NCBI RefSeq assembly: GCF_020509005.1
Contig: NC_063024.1
Span: forward strand, 558,001 to 622,000
Source: Fulvia fulva
Taxonomy: Eukaryota; Ascomycota; Dothideomycetes; Mycosphaerellales; Mycosphaerellaceae
Reading direction: 5' to 3'
Length of the DNA: 64,000 nt
Notes under the pieces: model-generated
Seen by the model: only the letters and a program-made list of their open reading frames with translations
Told to the model about the DNA's origin: nothing
The model's database searches: none
In this document: in pieces, positions 22,421 to 34,166 of the stretch
Layout: every line of letters begins with the position of its first letter
Position numbering within the stretch: the stretch's first letter is position 1
Made by a program: the position numbers and the translations under genes

Positions 22421-24166
22421 CTAAAAAATACTATTATCCGCACACGTAAACGGCCCATTAACCCCCTGACTCTCATCCTCAAACCTCGCCAAAAGCCCAC
22501 TAACAGCCGCATACATCCCCGCGCCATTAACAAAAACCGTCACCACAACAATGCCCCAATTCACCCCCGCCAGACATATCCGCCTCCAACCCTTCCCCTG
22601 CTGGTCCCAATTCAAGAACAGCCAGAAGACGCCCGAGATCCCAAACGTAAACCACGCCACGAAGATGGCGGAGCTGATCGATAAGATGGAGTCGAAGACG
22701 GGGACGGCGTTGGCGATTATGAAGGATAAAAACCAGAATGCTGTGCCGATGCTGATCCAGAGGGTCCAGCTGCGGGTTGTGTTTTTGGCGTATTCAGAGT
22801 CTGCGCGCAGGAAGCGGAGGCCGACGACGAAGAGGTATTTTATCGCTGTGTGGGCGAAGACTAGAGACGTCCCGAGTAGGCACGGAAAGAGGATACCATA
22901 CGCGATCTTAGCCGGAAGTGTCGGTGCACTGCCGAGTGCGGGACTCCTCACGCCTTGTCCCGCGAGGGCGTAGATGACCGCGGCGACGATGGTGTAGATT
23001 GGTATCGCGAAAGATTGCAGGATTATGAGGGCTGGAGTGAAGTCGCGGGCTGCGTTCTTCATTTCTGCCATTACTGTGACGAAGCCTTGGTTGCCGGCGT
23101 AGGCGAAGGCGATGTTTAGGCAGGCGGACATGCCTTGGGAGAAGGTTGGGGTGCCGACGAGAACGATTTCGCGTTCCCAGCCGGGGAGGGCGCCTTGGGG
23201 GCGTTCTGCGATGCCGAGGGAGATCATGACGATGAGGACTGCTGCGATGATGGAGACGGTGCAGGGAACTGGGCTGTGTTAGCGGTCACGCATGTGAAGA
23301 GTCTGTGAGACTTACTGCCGCAGTGTGCGATGAAGGCAAACTTTCGTGGTAAGCACAATGCCCATGATGTGATGGCTGGAAGCGCAATGAAGGCAATCGT
23401 GCACAGAGCATGATCTGCAGTTCGTCAGCGTGTTCCCACAATCTGCGAGACTTTCACTCACCCGACATGCTGTTAAGCGCAATAGACATCGTAAGACAAG
23501 CAGAAGCACACGTCAACGCCAGATTAAGCGTAAATGCAATCGCAGTGATCCGGGCCAGTGGCTTGCCTCCGATTATCTGGCAGCAGTCGACAATGTTCAT
23601 AACCGTGGGATAGCGCCTGTAGAATTGCACCAGCACATACGCGGTATAAGTCGTGACCAGCCCAAGTCCGATGATGGCTATGATGCCAGGTATGAGACCC
23701 AGTGTCTGCATTGCCGCCGGCAGACTGAGGATCCCGATGCCGACTTCGTTGGTGATGAAGATTACTGCTGTTTGCCATTTCCCTGGCGTCTGGTAGGAGC
23801 TGCCTGGCACCCTGGATACATTGTCAGCGTACGACATCAATGATTCTGTATCTTGCGGGGAGGCGGGTGTTGGAGAGATCGACGTGAGATGTTGGGGAGT
23901 GTAGTCTACGGCATCGCGCGCGACGCACGTGTAAGCTACAAATGCCCTGCTGGATGTGGTCCAGCTGTTTCTTGTTGCTGAGAACTTCTCCACTGCAGCT
24001 AGCAGTACTACGTACCTTGCTGCATAGACACAAAACTTCCTCGCCGTACAGTGTCTACCTGCTCCAAGTCATATCGATCTTCACTCCTGTCATTGTCAGA
24101 AGCAAAGCCGGGCTCATCTTTGGGAGCAGTCTTTTCGGTATCGTATAGGTATTGAGATGGTGGCAT
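22421..24166 (-). CDS. Amino-acid transporter, AAAP family
   Basis: Four exons: 24166-24016, 23905-23462, 23414-23316 and 23268-22421 (introns of 110, 47 and 47 bp), 513 residues. An N-terminal hydrophilic cytoplasmic region is followed by about 11 membrane segments. The first, PGKWQTAVIFITNEVGIGIL, is the Aa_trans signature, followed by SLPAAMQTLG and later AFAYAGNQGFVTVMAEMKN. It probably moves neutral or aromatic amino acids across the plasma membrane by proton coupling, like fungal MTR-type permeases. The splice pattern was chosen because it keeps a single frame; the 47-bp introns use GTGAGT and GTAAGT donors. No lesion is seen. Confidence 0.88.
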
Positions 24167-25136
24167 TGTTGGCTTGTGACGTGTCGAAACGTGATCTCTC
24201 CAGCGCTGGTCCTACCATAGAGACATATATCGCACCGCTGAACGACATCACAGGTATGATGTCGTCAAGTTGGGTCCGCCATGTGCGCCATTGCCCAGTC
24301 AAGACATTGGCGATAACTTCAAAAGTTCTGCAGAACGTAGGCCGCGGACCTAACGATGCCCCTGCCAGTGCTTGGTGTATGGAACGTCAATCCAGTACAA
24401 ATCATGTGCCTGAGGTGAGGTAGGCCAAGTCATGCTCGGAGACGCGTACAGGGCTTGGTCATGGCGAGAGAGGGTCCTGCAGCTGCAGTTCTGGCCTTGG
24501 CACACGAGGTTCGCGGAAGGCAGTGACACAGGGCTGAGGAGGCTTCTTTTTTGTTGCTATGGCAAGCGATTGAGCATTGCTCATGCGCTTGGTCTGCTCT
24601 GACGTGTGTTCGGCTGCTTCGTCTCCTTGAGTGGTGAATGGAGTAGACCATTTCCTGCACTATAACACTATGGCATCCGCAGCAGACCGGAGCCCTGCTG
24701 CTGGCGGTTGATCGATCCAGACATGCCGAAGACGGGAGTCTGGTGTCGGGAACAGAAAGAGGTTTCGAGAGAGACGTCCATGTTCAATGTTGTTGGGAGC
24801 AATGGGTGACGTAGGCATAGAAGTAGACACTACAGGGGTCGTGGCTTCTTCTGCACGACCCCCAAGGGTCACTTTCACTTCATCGACTTCGCCGAGCGAT
24901 GAAGAATGGTACTATGTCCACTCTCGCGGCCGACATCATCCATACTCCGAGGCGAGCTGGGCAGCAGCCTCTCGCATAGCGGGGATGTCCATGATCGAAG
25001 GAAGAGTCCAGCAAGTGCGTGCAGGCAACGCCGAAACCTTGCAGCCCAGATCACGTCCGTCACATTGCCTATTCGCCATCAGCGCCTCCCTTTTACTCGT
25101 AAAGACACACTGACCTTCGAACCTCGATTCGCGGTC
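24167..25136. other. Intergenic, nothing supported
   Basis: Divergent spacer between the transporter and the lipocalin-like gene. No motif-bearing open frame. Confidence 0.45.
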
Positions 25137-25713
25137 ATGGCAACCAACAACGTCTGGAACGAGCACCGCACCCGCATAGCAGGCGGCTGGAAATGCGTCT
25201 CCTACGAAATGTTCGACAACAGCGGCCCCGAACGAACCCTGATCGCGAAACCGCACGGCGAGAATCCCCTGGGCAGAGTTTCCATCTCACGCAATGGCTG
25301 GCTCGCCGCACACCTCGCTCGACCCGAACGAATGCACAAGCTGCGATCCGGGAAGCCGTGGCAGACCGCGGCTGACAAGGAAGTCGCCTACGTAGCAAGA
25401 GGTCTGTCTATGTACTGCGGCCATCTCAAGCTGTGTCAAGCTGAGGAAGGTGGGCTGTATTGGCCGACGTTGGTGGAGATTAGTACAGATCCGAACCGCA
25501 TGGGTGGGATTGAAGAGCGGAAGGTGACTTTGCTGGAGGAGGATGGCAAGTCTTATATGGTTCTTGAGCCGAAGCAGGATGTGCTGCTTGATGTACGTTG
25601 GCTGTTCTCAAGGGTTCAGAAGAGATTGGGCAGTCTGAATTGGATAGGAACTGACAAAGCTTGAGGATGGCACACCCACACGGGCAGTTCTGAAGTGGGA
25701 GAAGTTCGAATAG
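25137..25713 (+). CDS. Lipocalin-like domain protein
   Basis: Two exons, 25137-25592 and 25660-25713 (67-bp intron with a GTACGT donor and a weak AAAG acceptor), 169 residues. The pattern AGGWKCVSYEMFD, GENPLGRVSISRNGWLAAHL and a beta-rich C-terminal half fits the small fungal lipocalin-5 family, found alone or in secondary-metabolite loci. The start at 25137 directly precedes the domain; the frame is open further upstream. Without splicing the gene would end at 25664 with an unrelated tail, whereas the spliced end (TRAVLKWEKFE) fits the family. The ligand is unknown. Confidence 0.75.
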
Positions 25714-26534
25714 TCCTTGTACCGACAACTGCTTCATGGCCAGGTCTCAAAAAATAACACGTCGCCAATACAAGTCTGCAAGCTCACGAGACGTCACAGC
25801 TGTGACAAGCATTGCGCTTCATCCTCAATGCTGACTGTGCCATCAGGCCACCAGGCTGATCAACGAGCACTACTCAATGACCGCTGGCAACGGAGAGTGC
25901 CAAGTCGATAGGTACGGCTCGTGTATGCCAAGCAGTGAGACAACCGCCGTTTGTAGGGCAGCATCCTTTTTCAGCACATGAGCACGGTCAGCACCATCTG
26001 TGTCAAGGCACAAGATATCGCCATGTTGCGGCCTAGAGATAGGTCCTCCAAGAGCCCCAGGCTCTGTATTGTTCTTTGCAATCATTCGCACGTCGACCTC
26101 TCATACCACTGTCGCGCAGAGAGATCAAGCCCTTTGCAAGTACTCAGCGTGCAAGGTCGTGCATCAAGCTATGTACACAACACCGGGTAGTTCTAGGCCA
26201 TCCGGAAGTGTTGAAGGTCCGGCTGACCTTGAAGCAATTGCCAAGGCGGGCGTGCCTAGTGTGAGGAGCTCTGCAGAGCTGAAGCTGAAGCTCTGAAGCT
26301 TCAAGCGAGACCCTGCATTGCGAAGGTCAAACGGCACCTATATCGACAGTAGCATGTCAACCTTGATGTATAAAGCCGAGCTGACCTCGTTCTAGTGTTC
26401 TGATCGACTTGTCCTGCAACAGTCTACATACCTTGTCCTGCAACGTTCCACATACCTAGTCCTCCAGTACTAGGTCACATCTCGACATCAGCTCACCACC
26501 TCCACACCACATCAGACCCTCATCTCCAGACACC
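25714..26534. other. Intergenic, nothing supported
   Basis: Promoter side of the hydrolase gene; a CCTTGTCCTGCAAC repeat occurs twice near 26410-26445. No gene recognised. Confidence 0.45.
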
Positions 26535-27742
26535 ATGCCAGGCGAATACGCAACCTCCTGGCTCGACTGGGAAGCCCAATCCGGCGGCCGCGCCATTATG
26601 CACGGCACCCCCGACGAAATCAAAGGCATGTACGAAGGCCTCGTGCAAGCCCTCATGCCCATGGCGCCTCCCTTCAGCGAGAACGTTGACGTAACCGAGG
26701 GTGACGTTGAAGGCATCAAATACCGCATCTACAAGCCCAAAGGTGTCGAGGGTCCACTCCCCATTGGCTTCGACACCCACGGCGGCGGCTGGATGACGGG
26801 CGATCTCAACTCGGACCATATCCTCTGCGGTGTTATTGCGGAGCATACCAAGTCTGTGGTCGTGAATGTGGATTATCGCCTCACGCCGGAGGTGGCGTAT
26901 CCGGTGCCGTTGGAGGATTGTTTGAAGGGGTATAAGTGGGTGAGTCAAGCCTCTCTAACCGCCTCAGCATCAAATTCTATTGCTGACATTCTAACACAAT
27001 AGGCCGCAGCCAACGCCTCCTCCTTCGGCGGCGACCCGAACAAATTCTACACAATCGGCGGCTCAGCCGGCGGCGCCATAGCCCTACAAATCGCCAACAA
27101 AATCAAGAAAGACCCAGCCCTCGGCCCCGGCCTCAAGGGCGTCGTCGCTATTGTCCCTGCCACGACGCATTGGGATAACGTGCCAGAGAAATACAAGTCC
27201 AAGTACAACTCGTACACCGAGAATAAGGCGGGGACTCCAATCATTGACAAGGAGAGTATGGAGATCTTTTACAAGTGAGTCATTCGTTTGCGCATAGGTT
27301 TGGCGGTAAGGATGGGGGAAATGGGACTGCGGTGCTGACGAGAGGAACAGGTATGCGAAGGTTGATCCCAAGGATCCGGAGACGTTCACGATTCTGGCAG
27401 AGGAGAATCATAAGAATTTCCCGCCGACGTATTTTGCGAGTTGTGAGTTTGATCCGTTGAGGGATGATGCGTATGTTATGGAGGCGGCGTTGAAGGAGGC
27501 TGGTAAGTTCATTCGTTTCCCCAGCCCGAGCATGTGGCACCGTGAGGGTCATGAGGCATTATAGCTGTAGGAGCATTTGGCGTCTGAGGAACACTGACGC
27601 TGTGACTGTAGGTGTCCCGACAAAGCACGATCATTACCCTGGACTGCCGCATTACTTCTGGATCATACCAGCTGTGCCGGAGGGACAGGTTTTTATTGGG
27701 AATTTGTTGCAGGGGATTGGGTGGATTCAGGGTCAGATGTAG
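26535..27742 (+). CDS. Alpha/beta hydrolase (HSL/arylacetamide-deacetylase type)
   Basis: Four exons: 26535-26939, 27003-27274, 27351-27502 and 27612-27742 (introns of 63, 76 and 109 bp), 319 residues. The oxyanion-hole motif DTHGGGW is followed by VNVDYRLTPE, the nucleophile elbow GGSAGG, the acid residue in CEFDPLRDDAY and the histidine in YPGLPHYFW, giving a complete Ser-Asp-His triad. Such enzymes hydrolyse small carboxylic esters. There is no signal peptide, so it is probably cytosolic. All exon joints keep the frame. The substrate cannot be read from the sequence. Confidence 0.88.
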
Positions 27743-28134
27743 GGGCGTGGAGAAGAGAAGTCAGTTGGTGAGGATCGTTCCGTATGGTCACGGTTATGGC
27801 ACTCACGAGCCTCGAAAATGCGCAACCATTTCCGGAGATGCACGTCCAGCTATGTACGTCCATGTGCTCTCTCTTCTGTTCCACATGTGCTCGGCAAGTC
27901 TTCCCTGAAATTCTACAACACCTTAGTGAATGCCGACCAACGGGCCCACACAATAACGCTTAGGCGTTCTTTGTCCGTGCCACTGACAAGACTCCCTTTC
28001 CGAGCAAGCCACTACGCCCATTGTCCAAACAACAAACCACTACCTCGAACATACCCTCGCACAGCACGGCCTGCAGGAGTGCTCTACCAGGAATTGAATC
28101 ACTCGACAACGTACCCAAATCCACGTCAGCAGAC
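27743..28134. other. Intergenic, nothing supported
   Basis: Spacer between the hydrolase and F-box genes without motif-bearing frames. Confidence 0.45.
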
Positions 28135-29550
28135 ATGACCGCCACCAACGAGAAGACGTCCATCATGGACCTCCCACCCGAGTTGTTCGAGAAAGTCGGC
28201 ACAATGGTTGACTCGAAGGATCTCGGTGCCCTTCGACTGGTTTCGAGACAGGCCAATAATAATGTCACGCGACTCTTTGCGAACACCCACTTCGGCACTT
28301 TAACACTACTTCTCTCCGATAAAGAGAGTCTGCAACGGGGCGTTGTAGTTGCTGCTCATCCCGTGTTCGCACCTTCTGTGCAGAACATCAACGTTTACGT
28401 GGACGAGATACCTACGTACGATGATATTGAGCACGAGGTAGAGCTGGAGCGTAAGTATGGGCGCATTGAGCGCAGCTACACAAAGAGAGTCCTTGAGTTC
28501 GCCGAGCTTCATGAGGGATGGATGGCTACCGGCGAGCAGATGGCACTTGGCAATGCATATGTACAGCATGTCCTTCTGATGCTGCACCATCTGAAGAAGC
28601 ATGGTCGTGTCAAGAAGCTCGAGATCTGGGACAACATTGTCTCCGATCAAGCACATTCTCCAATGCGTGCGCTTCAGAAATATGGTGACTTCAGCCCGCG
28701 CGAACCCTCTCGCAAGGGACCCTGGGGCATATTTGACGATTAGCGGCCATTGCCAGATGCCTTCAAGCTCAAGGTGCCGTCGCCGCATGAATCAGACTAC
28801 CTGGAAATCTTACTCGAGGCGTTGTCGCTCAGTGGTCTGGAAATCCAGACCCTGAACATGGGAAGATACTTCGGGCCCAACGAGGATCTCATAACTTCAT
28901 GCGTCCTACCTGTGCACCTCCTCAATAGCGACGACAAGCTCTTGTCGAACCTCCAGGCTGTGATCGCCAAGTTGCGGACGCTCAAGCTCTCAGTCTGGGT
29001 CGATAATCACCAGCCCACCACGAGCAAATTCGCGCATGTCTTCAACCATGCAGCCATTCTTCAGGACTTGGAACTTGAGATCGTCAACCAGAAATGCACG
29101 ACCCAAGGTCTTAGTCGCTACATCTTTGACCTCCCTTGGTACCAGTATGAGCTGGATACCTCCGATCTTGTCAAGAATTTGCTGCAGCAGACCACCATGC
29201 CTGTTTTCGAGAGTTTACGCATCACGGGCGGCACGATCGATCTAGCAGACATTCGCGCCTTTGTGAAGCGACATGGCAGCCTCAAGGTGATATACGCTAC
29301 TTGGTGCGAGATTCGAGGCATTGGGTCTTATGAAGCTAGCTTCGAAGGCGATCACGCTCGATGGAGCCCGTTGACGATGGATGAGATTCTTGAAGGTACG
29401 CCGTTGGAGCAGAAGTTGACCCAGGAGCTAGGAGAGGTCAGGGTCGGGTACTTGAGTATTCCCGAGAGGGATGAGCAGATGTGGGATACGGTGGGATGGT
29501 ATGGGGCGGTCGATAACTCTCTTGAGCACGATGATGAGGTTGCCGAGTAA
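28135..29550 (+). pseudogene. F-box protein split by an in-frame TAG
   Basis: The frame starting at ATG 28135 gives an F-box (MDLPPELFEKVGTMVDSKDL, then GALRLVSRQANN) and continues to 28741-28743, where TAG interrupts it. The same frame then remains open to 29550 with leucine-rich helical sequence (LEILLEALSLSGLEIQTLNM, VFESLRITGGTIDLADIRAF), typical of the C-terminal part of fungal F-box proteins. In total about 470 residues. I found no intron that removes the TAG in the right phase. Either the gene is disrupted by a CAG-to-TAG change, or a shortened F-box protein of about 200 residues is made. Confidence 0.7.
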
Positions 29551-29729
29551 GTGCTATGACAATTGATCATAAGATGACAAAATATGTACAGTTCTCATCA
29601 TTCATGGAGGAGCGTCATCTGCTCTTCTGCTATCGTACATGCTTTGCAAGCAGCCAATCATCTGATCATACAATGCATCCAATGCAGCGCTATGCATCAA
29701 CCAATCATACTATCATCTCCATCCTGCTT

Positions 29730-30689
29730 CTAAGAAGAAGAAGAAGTGTAAAAACAGCTCACCGGCTTATCCGCTTTAACAGCCCTCAACGCAACTTCCA
29801 AACACCCCTCCTGGAACCCCGGCTTCTTCGCATTCGTGAACCAAATGCTCCAACCAGCATCCTTATTCTTCTCGCCAGGCGGGCAAGCCATGGTCCCAGT
29901 CCCGTCGAACTCGAGGTATCCCTTCTTACTAATCGCAAAGCCCTTCCTCTCAGCATTTCGTGGCGTAGGCTTAGCACCGGTAGTGTAACCCGACACACCC
30001 TGACCCATTCCACTGCGGTCGATCCAAAGTTGCTGGGGAGTGGCGGAGGCGGCGTAGAGTTATGCTTTGCTGTCCTTGACGTAAAAGGTTGCGAAGTCGG
30101 AGTCTTTGTCGCAGGAGGCATCTTGCTTGCCGCCGATGGAGATTCTGCCGTGGGCGGCTGTGATGCCTGTTCTGTGGACTCGGGATCCGGAACTGATTGC
30201 GATCAGGCCGAATTTATCGTCCTTCCCGGGGCGTGCGAGAGGGTCATTTGGCTTGGGCTTTGGCTTGGTCTGATCCTTTGGCTTGGGAGCTGGGCGTGGT
30301 GATGGCTTTTCCTCCTTCTCGATCTTCGTTGCGAGAGTCCAGGAGTTGGAGGTTCCCTGCTTTACCGATACGCCCTTCTTGAACAGTGTGCAAGAGCCCT
30401 TTGTCTGAGCTTCGTCGGTTGCGATGTATTGAGAGATGGCGCAGTCGATTGTGCCGTCGCAGGCTGTAAGGCAGCCTTTGTAGCCGAGCTTGGTCGTGAC
30501 GATGCGGAGGACGGCATCAGCTTCGGCATCGACCCATTTGGCGCAGTCGAGCTTGTACGCTTGGTTGTTGTTTGAGAGGACTTGGCCGCCCTGGAGCCTG
30601 GGACAGGTTGTGGCTTCTTTGATGGATGCGGAATGTGTTGTTGGGGCTGCGATGGCAAGGCCGATGAGGGCAAAGTCGATTAGCTGCAT
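29730..30689 (-). pseudogene. Secreted PAN-like/PhiA-like wall protein, in-frame TAA
   Basis: The start at 30689 gives a signal peptide (MQLIDFALIGLAIAAPTTHS). A Cys-containing PAN/Apple-like module follows (CPRLQGG to CTLFKKG), then a Pro/Lys-rich linker (KPSPRPAPKPKDQTKPKPKP), then a PhiA-like cell-wall domain (KFGLIAISSGSRVH, WIDRSGMGQGVSGY, MACPP, WSIWF). TAA at 30060-30062 interrupts the PhiA domain, and the same frame resumes without a shift. A 48-bp GTCAAG...CCCAG segment spanning the stop could be spliced out in frame, but that would remove conserved residues and the donor is poor. A CAA-to-TAA mutation is more likely. Confidence 0.65.
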
Positions 30690-31954
30690 AGCCGTGTCGG
30701 TCCCCATGCACCCGCGAATGCACGCTCCAGAGTTTACTAGGAACCCAGGTCTGTACCACATGGCATCGAAACTTTCGCAATTGACAACACACACCGATTC
30801 TGCCGCCTCGTACAGTTCGTGAAGGTCGTACAGAGCTCTGCAATGTGACAAAAGAGCTTTAAGCCCAGGAGGCGTGACCAAGACGGAAGATAGAGCCATA
30901 CGATGCTGTGGGTGTGTGGGTAACAAATGCCTCCGGTAGCCGTCTGTCTCTCCGTAGATGTGGCGTCACTCTGGCTCGTGTTCTGGAGATCTGCCAGTAG
31001 AGATCTTCGTATGTGTCATTGCCACTGGATGACTATTCAACTGCATAAACCGAGAGTGTCGGCAATATCGTACGGTACGTATCATGAATGACCTATTTCC
31101 AGAGTTTGTGAAAGTCGTGAAGAGGAAGTAGTGGCTGAAGTATTGATCTTGACGTCTGGTTTGAACTTTCTATTTTTGGCATGCCAAGCTGCGCTAGAGA
31201 CCTTTCACGTGACAGCCCAATGATGCACTTCCTCGCTTTCACATCTTGCTTGAGGAACAACGTCGCACCAAACAAGTCCGCTCCTCTCCACACACACAGA
31301 GAGATTCTGCCCACGTCGATGATATTGAGGTCTCTCGCGAAACTTCCATTCGTACCGTGAGCTTCACGAAGTATGCACGGACATGAGCCATTGAGGAAAG
31401 AGCTTGGGCATATTGAGGAGATTGAGCATTGCAAATGTGGTCCCAGCGTCAGGACAGAAGGGTGATACTTCATCTGGCCTTGTCCTCTCTTGCAAACGTG
31501 ATCAGTGATTTCATGGAGCGATGCCTTTTATAGCACGCCCGACTGTGCCCATGGTCGGACGTGCCAGCATACAACCCCGCGAGCGTTTGATGAAGACATT
31601 ACAAATGAGGCCTACATCAAACGGGAAACAAATTAATCCTGCGGTCTACCCTCGCAGGACTTCCTGTTCGTGCTGAGCGTCCTCCCAGAGTCTGTGAGCT
31701 AGGAGTGCCTTCGCGGCCTCAGGCTATCGTAGGTAGCACTTGAAGTGTTTCGATGTGATACTGACTCAGCGTTAACCTGCTTCGAACGTTGTGCAAGGCG
31801 GTAGCCCGCAGCGCCAGCTCAGCTTCAGCCTGAAACACCTGCCTAAGGCTCTGTCAGAGAGCGTACCAATCTTGAGCAGGAGCCTACAAGGCGCTCATCA
31901 TTGTCTTCATCCACAGTGCATCCTCTCATCGTGTCAATCGCAGCCCAACTGACC
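30690..31954. other. 1.3-kb intergenic stretch
   Basis: Open frames such as the reverse one at 31093-31473 have no recognised motif and no supporting context. Nothing is annotated. Confidence 0.4.
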
Positions 31955-32806
31955 ATGGCTCACCCAGTATACCTCACAAAACTCGACCCCACCCGTCCAG
32001 GCATTTCCGACCTAGCCACAGAACTCCGCCTAAAACTCTACGAGCAGATCCTCTCACCAACAGGATTCATCTGCCTCTGTAAAGGCCGCAGCACCTTCGA
32101 CGCAACCGGTGCCAAGCACATCAACGAAGGGAATGGCATGCAGCTAGAGCACAAAGCCCTCTGCCATGCTCCGATCGGAACCAACGTGCTCCTCTCCTGT
32201 CGTCAGATCAAGCAAGAAGCGAAGCCAATTCTGTACGAGCAGAACACTTTCATGTTCACTTGTATGCTGCAGACACCACCTTTCATGAAAATGCTTGGGT
32301 CTGTTGGGCAGGTTGGACCAGAGGTCGATTTGCCGTTGCGGATAGTTGACAGAGTCAGATCTGCGTTTTTGTTCCTGGATAGCACTGCAGATTGTAACCA
32401 GATGGAGGACGACACCAAGCAGATCTTCGCCGGCATGGCGTCGCTCGAGAGGATCCGGATCGTGTCCGTTGAGGACCAGAACTACAATCTGAGTCATCTG
32501 TCAGACTGGAGGAGTACAGCACTGTACGCCATCCTGAGGAACATCCCCCAGACCTGCAAAGTGGCATACGGGACACCGACAGAAGCTGAGAGGTCATTCG
32601 TGGCGAATGCAAAGCCGCACTGGGAAACTCGTAGTGCTAGGCATGTGCGTACTGGGAGACCAGTCCACTGCCAAGAGATCGAGTCGCAGCGTTTGGGGAA
32701 TGAGGCGAAGGAGGGTTTCGAGCGGAAGATTGAAGGTAGTGTGGTGATGCAGTCTTCGGCGTATCCGGGGATGTATATGATCTTCGATGATGTTGTGGGG
32801 ATGTGA
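31955..32806 (+). CDS. 2EXR/DUF7730-like domain protein
   Basis: An intact 283-residue single-exon gene. The N-terminal part reads PGISDLATELRLKLYEQIL, then VLLSCRQIKQEAKPILYEQN, which is the pattern of a large fungal family of uncharacterised, F-box-related proteins. The start at 31955 is the first ATG in the open frame. Function unknown. The pseudogene at 21454 belongs to the same broad class. Confidence 0.75.
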   Translation: MAHPVYLTKLDPTRPGISDLATELRLKLYEQILSPTGFICLCKGRSTFDATGAKHINEGNGMQLEHKALCHAPIGTNVLLSCRQIKQEAKPILYEQNTFMFTCMLQTPPFMKMLGSVGQVGPEVDLPLRIVDRVRSAFLFLDSTADCNQMEDDTKQIFAGMASLERIRIVSVEDQNYNLSHLSDWRSTALYAILRNIPQTCKVAYGTPTEAERSFVANAKPHWETRSARHVRTGRPVHCQEIESQRLGNEAKEGFERKIEGSVVMQSSAYPGMYMIFDDVVGM

Positions 32807-32912
32807 GGTGATAGGAATTAGCCTGCGCTTAGCTCGAGAATGGCCTTTTTTTGATATAGTGCGGTCTCGAACACGTTACAACCCGATACCCCTATCGCCC
32901 TATTCCCCTCCT

Positions 32913-34166
32913 TCACTCTGCCCATCCATACCCCACCAACCCCGTGTCCTCCCCCCTCCCAAACGCCCCCGCCAGCCGACTCTGCACAAAATTAACCAAC
33001 CCACTCTTCGCCAACACCATAAAAACCCCATTCCTCACCCAAATCCCCCACCCCGTCTGCGGCGCCATAATCGTCTGCACAAAAGGTGGGACCTTCTGCC
33101 ACTCCTTCAACAAAGGCCGCATTTGTTGTTCATAGCCTTCCAGCGCAGCGGCGATGTCGTTGGGAGATTTTGAAACTTCGCCGGCGAGGATATAGGCAGC
33201 GACGAGAGCGGCGGAAGTACCGAAACCAGTAGGACCCGTGGCGTGGCCGGCGTCGCCGACGAGGACGAAGCGACCTGCGTGGAGGGAGGGGAGTTTGAGT
33301 TGGAGGATTTCACTGGCGTAGAAGTCGGGCGTTGTGGTCATTTCTTCTGTGACTTCTTTGCAGATCCAGCCCTTGCCATCCAATAATGCCCTCAGATATG
33401 CATTCAACGATGCATCTCCCTTGCCATGCGCCTCTCTGAACAGCCTCGTCGACTCCTCGCCATGGCCCATTAGTGTGACTTTATTCCCGCCCTTCCCGTC
33501 CTGGCCAACTGCGACCATCAAGCCGCCTGGGATACTGTACCCATGCCCGATGGTGGAGGCATTCAGGTAGTCCTTGGCGGTGGAGAAGTAAGCAGCCCAG
33601 GAGTGGGCGGGATGCACGTGGTCGCGGACACCGCAGTTCAGAGCTAGGGCGCGAGTTCGGGACGTTGCGCCAGAGCAGTCGACTACGAGGTCGTAGGTCG
33701 ACGGTGGGAGGGTAGAGGTAAACGTAACATCCACAGTCCCATCATCCTCATTCTGCCGCAGGGCGGAGATCTGCGTGCCGAAGACATACTTGACTCTCGG
33801 ATGGTCTCTCGTAAGATCAAATAGAATCCTACTCAAATCCCCCCGGAAAATCTCATACTCACTGACCAAACCCTGCTGTTCAGAACTTCCCGTTGCGCCG
33901 ATGGTTCCATAACTCTGGCCCTTTGAGTCGACGAAAGCAATGCCCTCGATAGGAGCACGGTGGGCGCGAACGGCGGCTTCCATTCCTGGGATTTTGCGCA
34001 TGACGGTCACGCCTGCGGTGCGGATGTCGACTGCTTGGCCGCCTTCGCTGCGGAGGGCTGGGAAGCGTTCGATGATTGTGACTTCGGCGCCGGCTTTGGT
34101 GAGCCAGTATGCTGCTGCTGGGCCGGCTATTGAGGCGCCGACGATGAGGACGCGGAGTCGGGCCAT
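32913..34166 (-). CDS. FAD-dependent monooxygenase
   Basis: An intact 417-residue single-exon gene. The N terminus has the Rossmann FAD motif VLIVGASIAGPAAAYWL, and the second FAD motif is FVLVGDAGHATGPTGFGTS. The pattern is that of class A flavin hydroxylases (PHBH fold) that use NAD(P)H and O2 to hydroxylate aromatic or polyketide substrates. There is no signal peptide or clear membrane segment. An 8-bp inverted repeat lies about 260 bp upstream. No neighbouring biosynthetic gene hints at a substrate. Confidence 0.9.
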   Translation of the reverse strand: MARLRVLIVGASIAGPAAAYWLTKAGAEVTIIERFPALRSEGGQAVDIRTAGVTVMRKIPGMEAAVRAHRAPIEGIAFVDSKGQSYGTIGATGSSEQQGLVSEYEIFRGDLSRILFDLTRDHPRVKYVFGTQISALRQNEDDGTVDVTFTSTLPPSTYDLVVDCSGATSRTRALALNCGVRDHVHPAHSWAAYFSTAKDYLNASTIGHGYSIPGGLMVAVGQDGKGGNKVTLMGHGEESTRLFREAHGKGDASLNAYLRALLDGKGWICKEVTEEMTTTPDFYASEILQLKLPSLHAGRFVLVGDAGHATGPTGFGTSAALVAAYILAGEVSKSPNDIAAALEGYEQQMRPLLKEWQKVPPFVQTIMAPQTGWGIWVRNGVFMVLAKSGLVNFVQSRLAGAFGRGEDTGLVGYGWAE

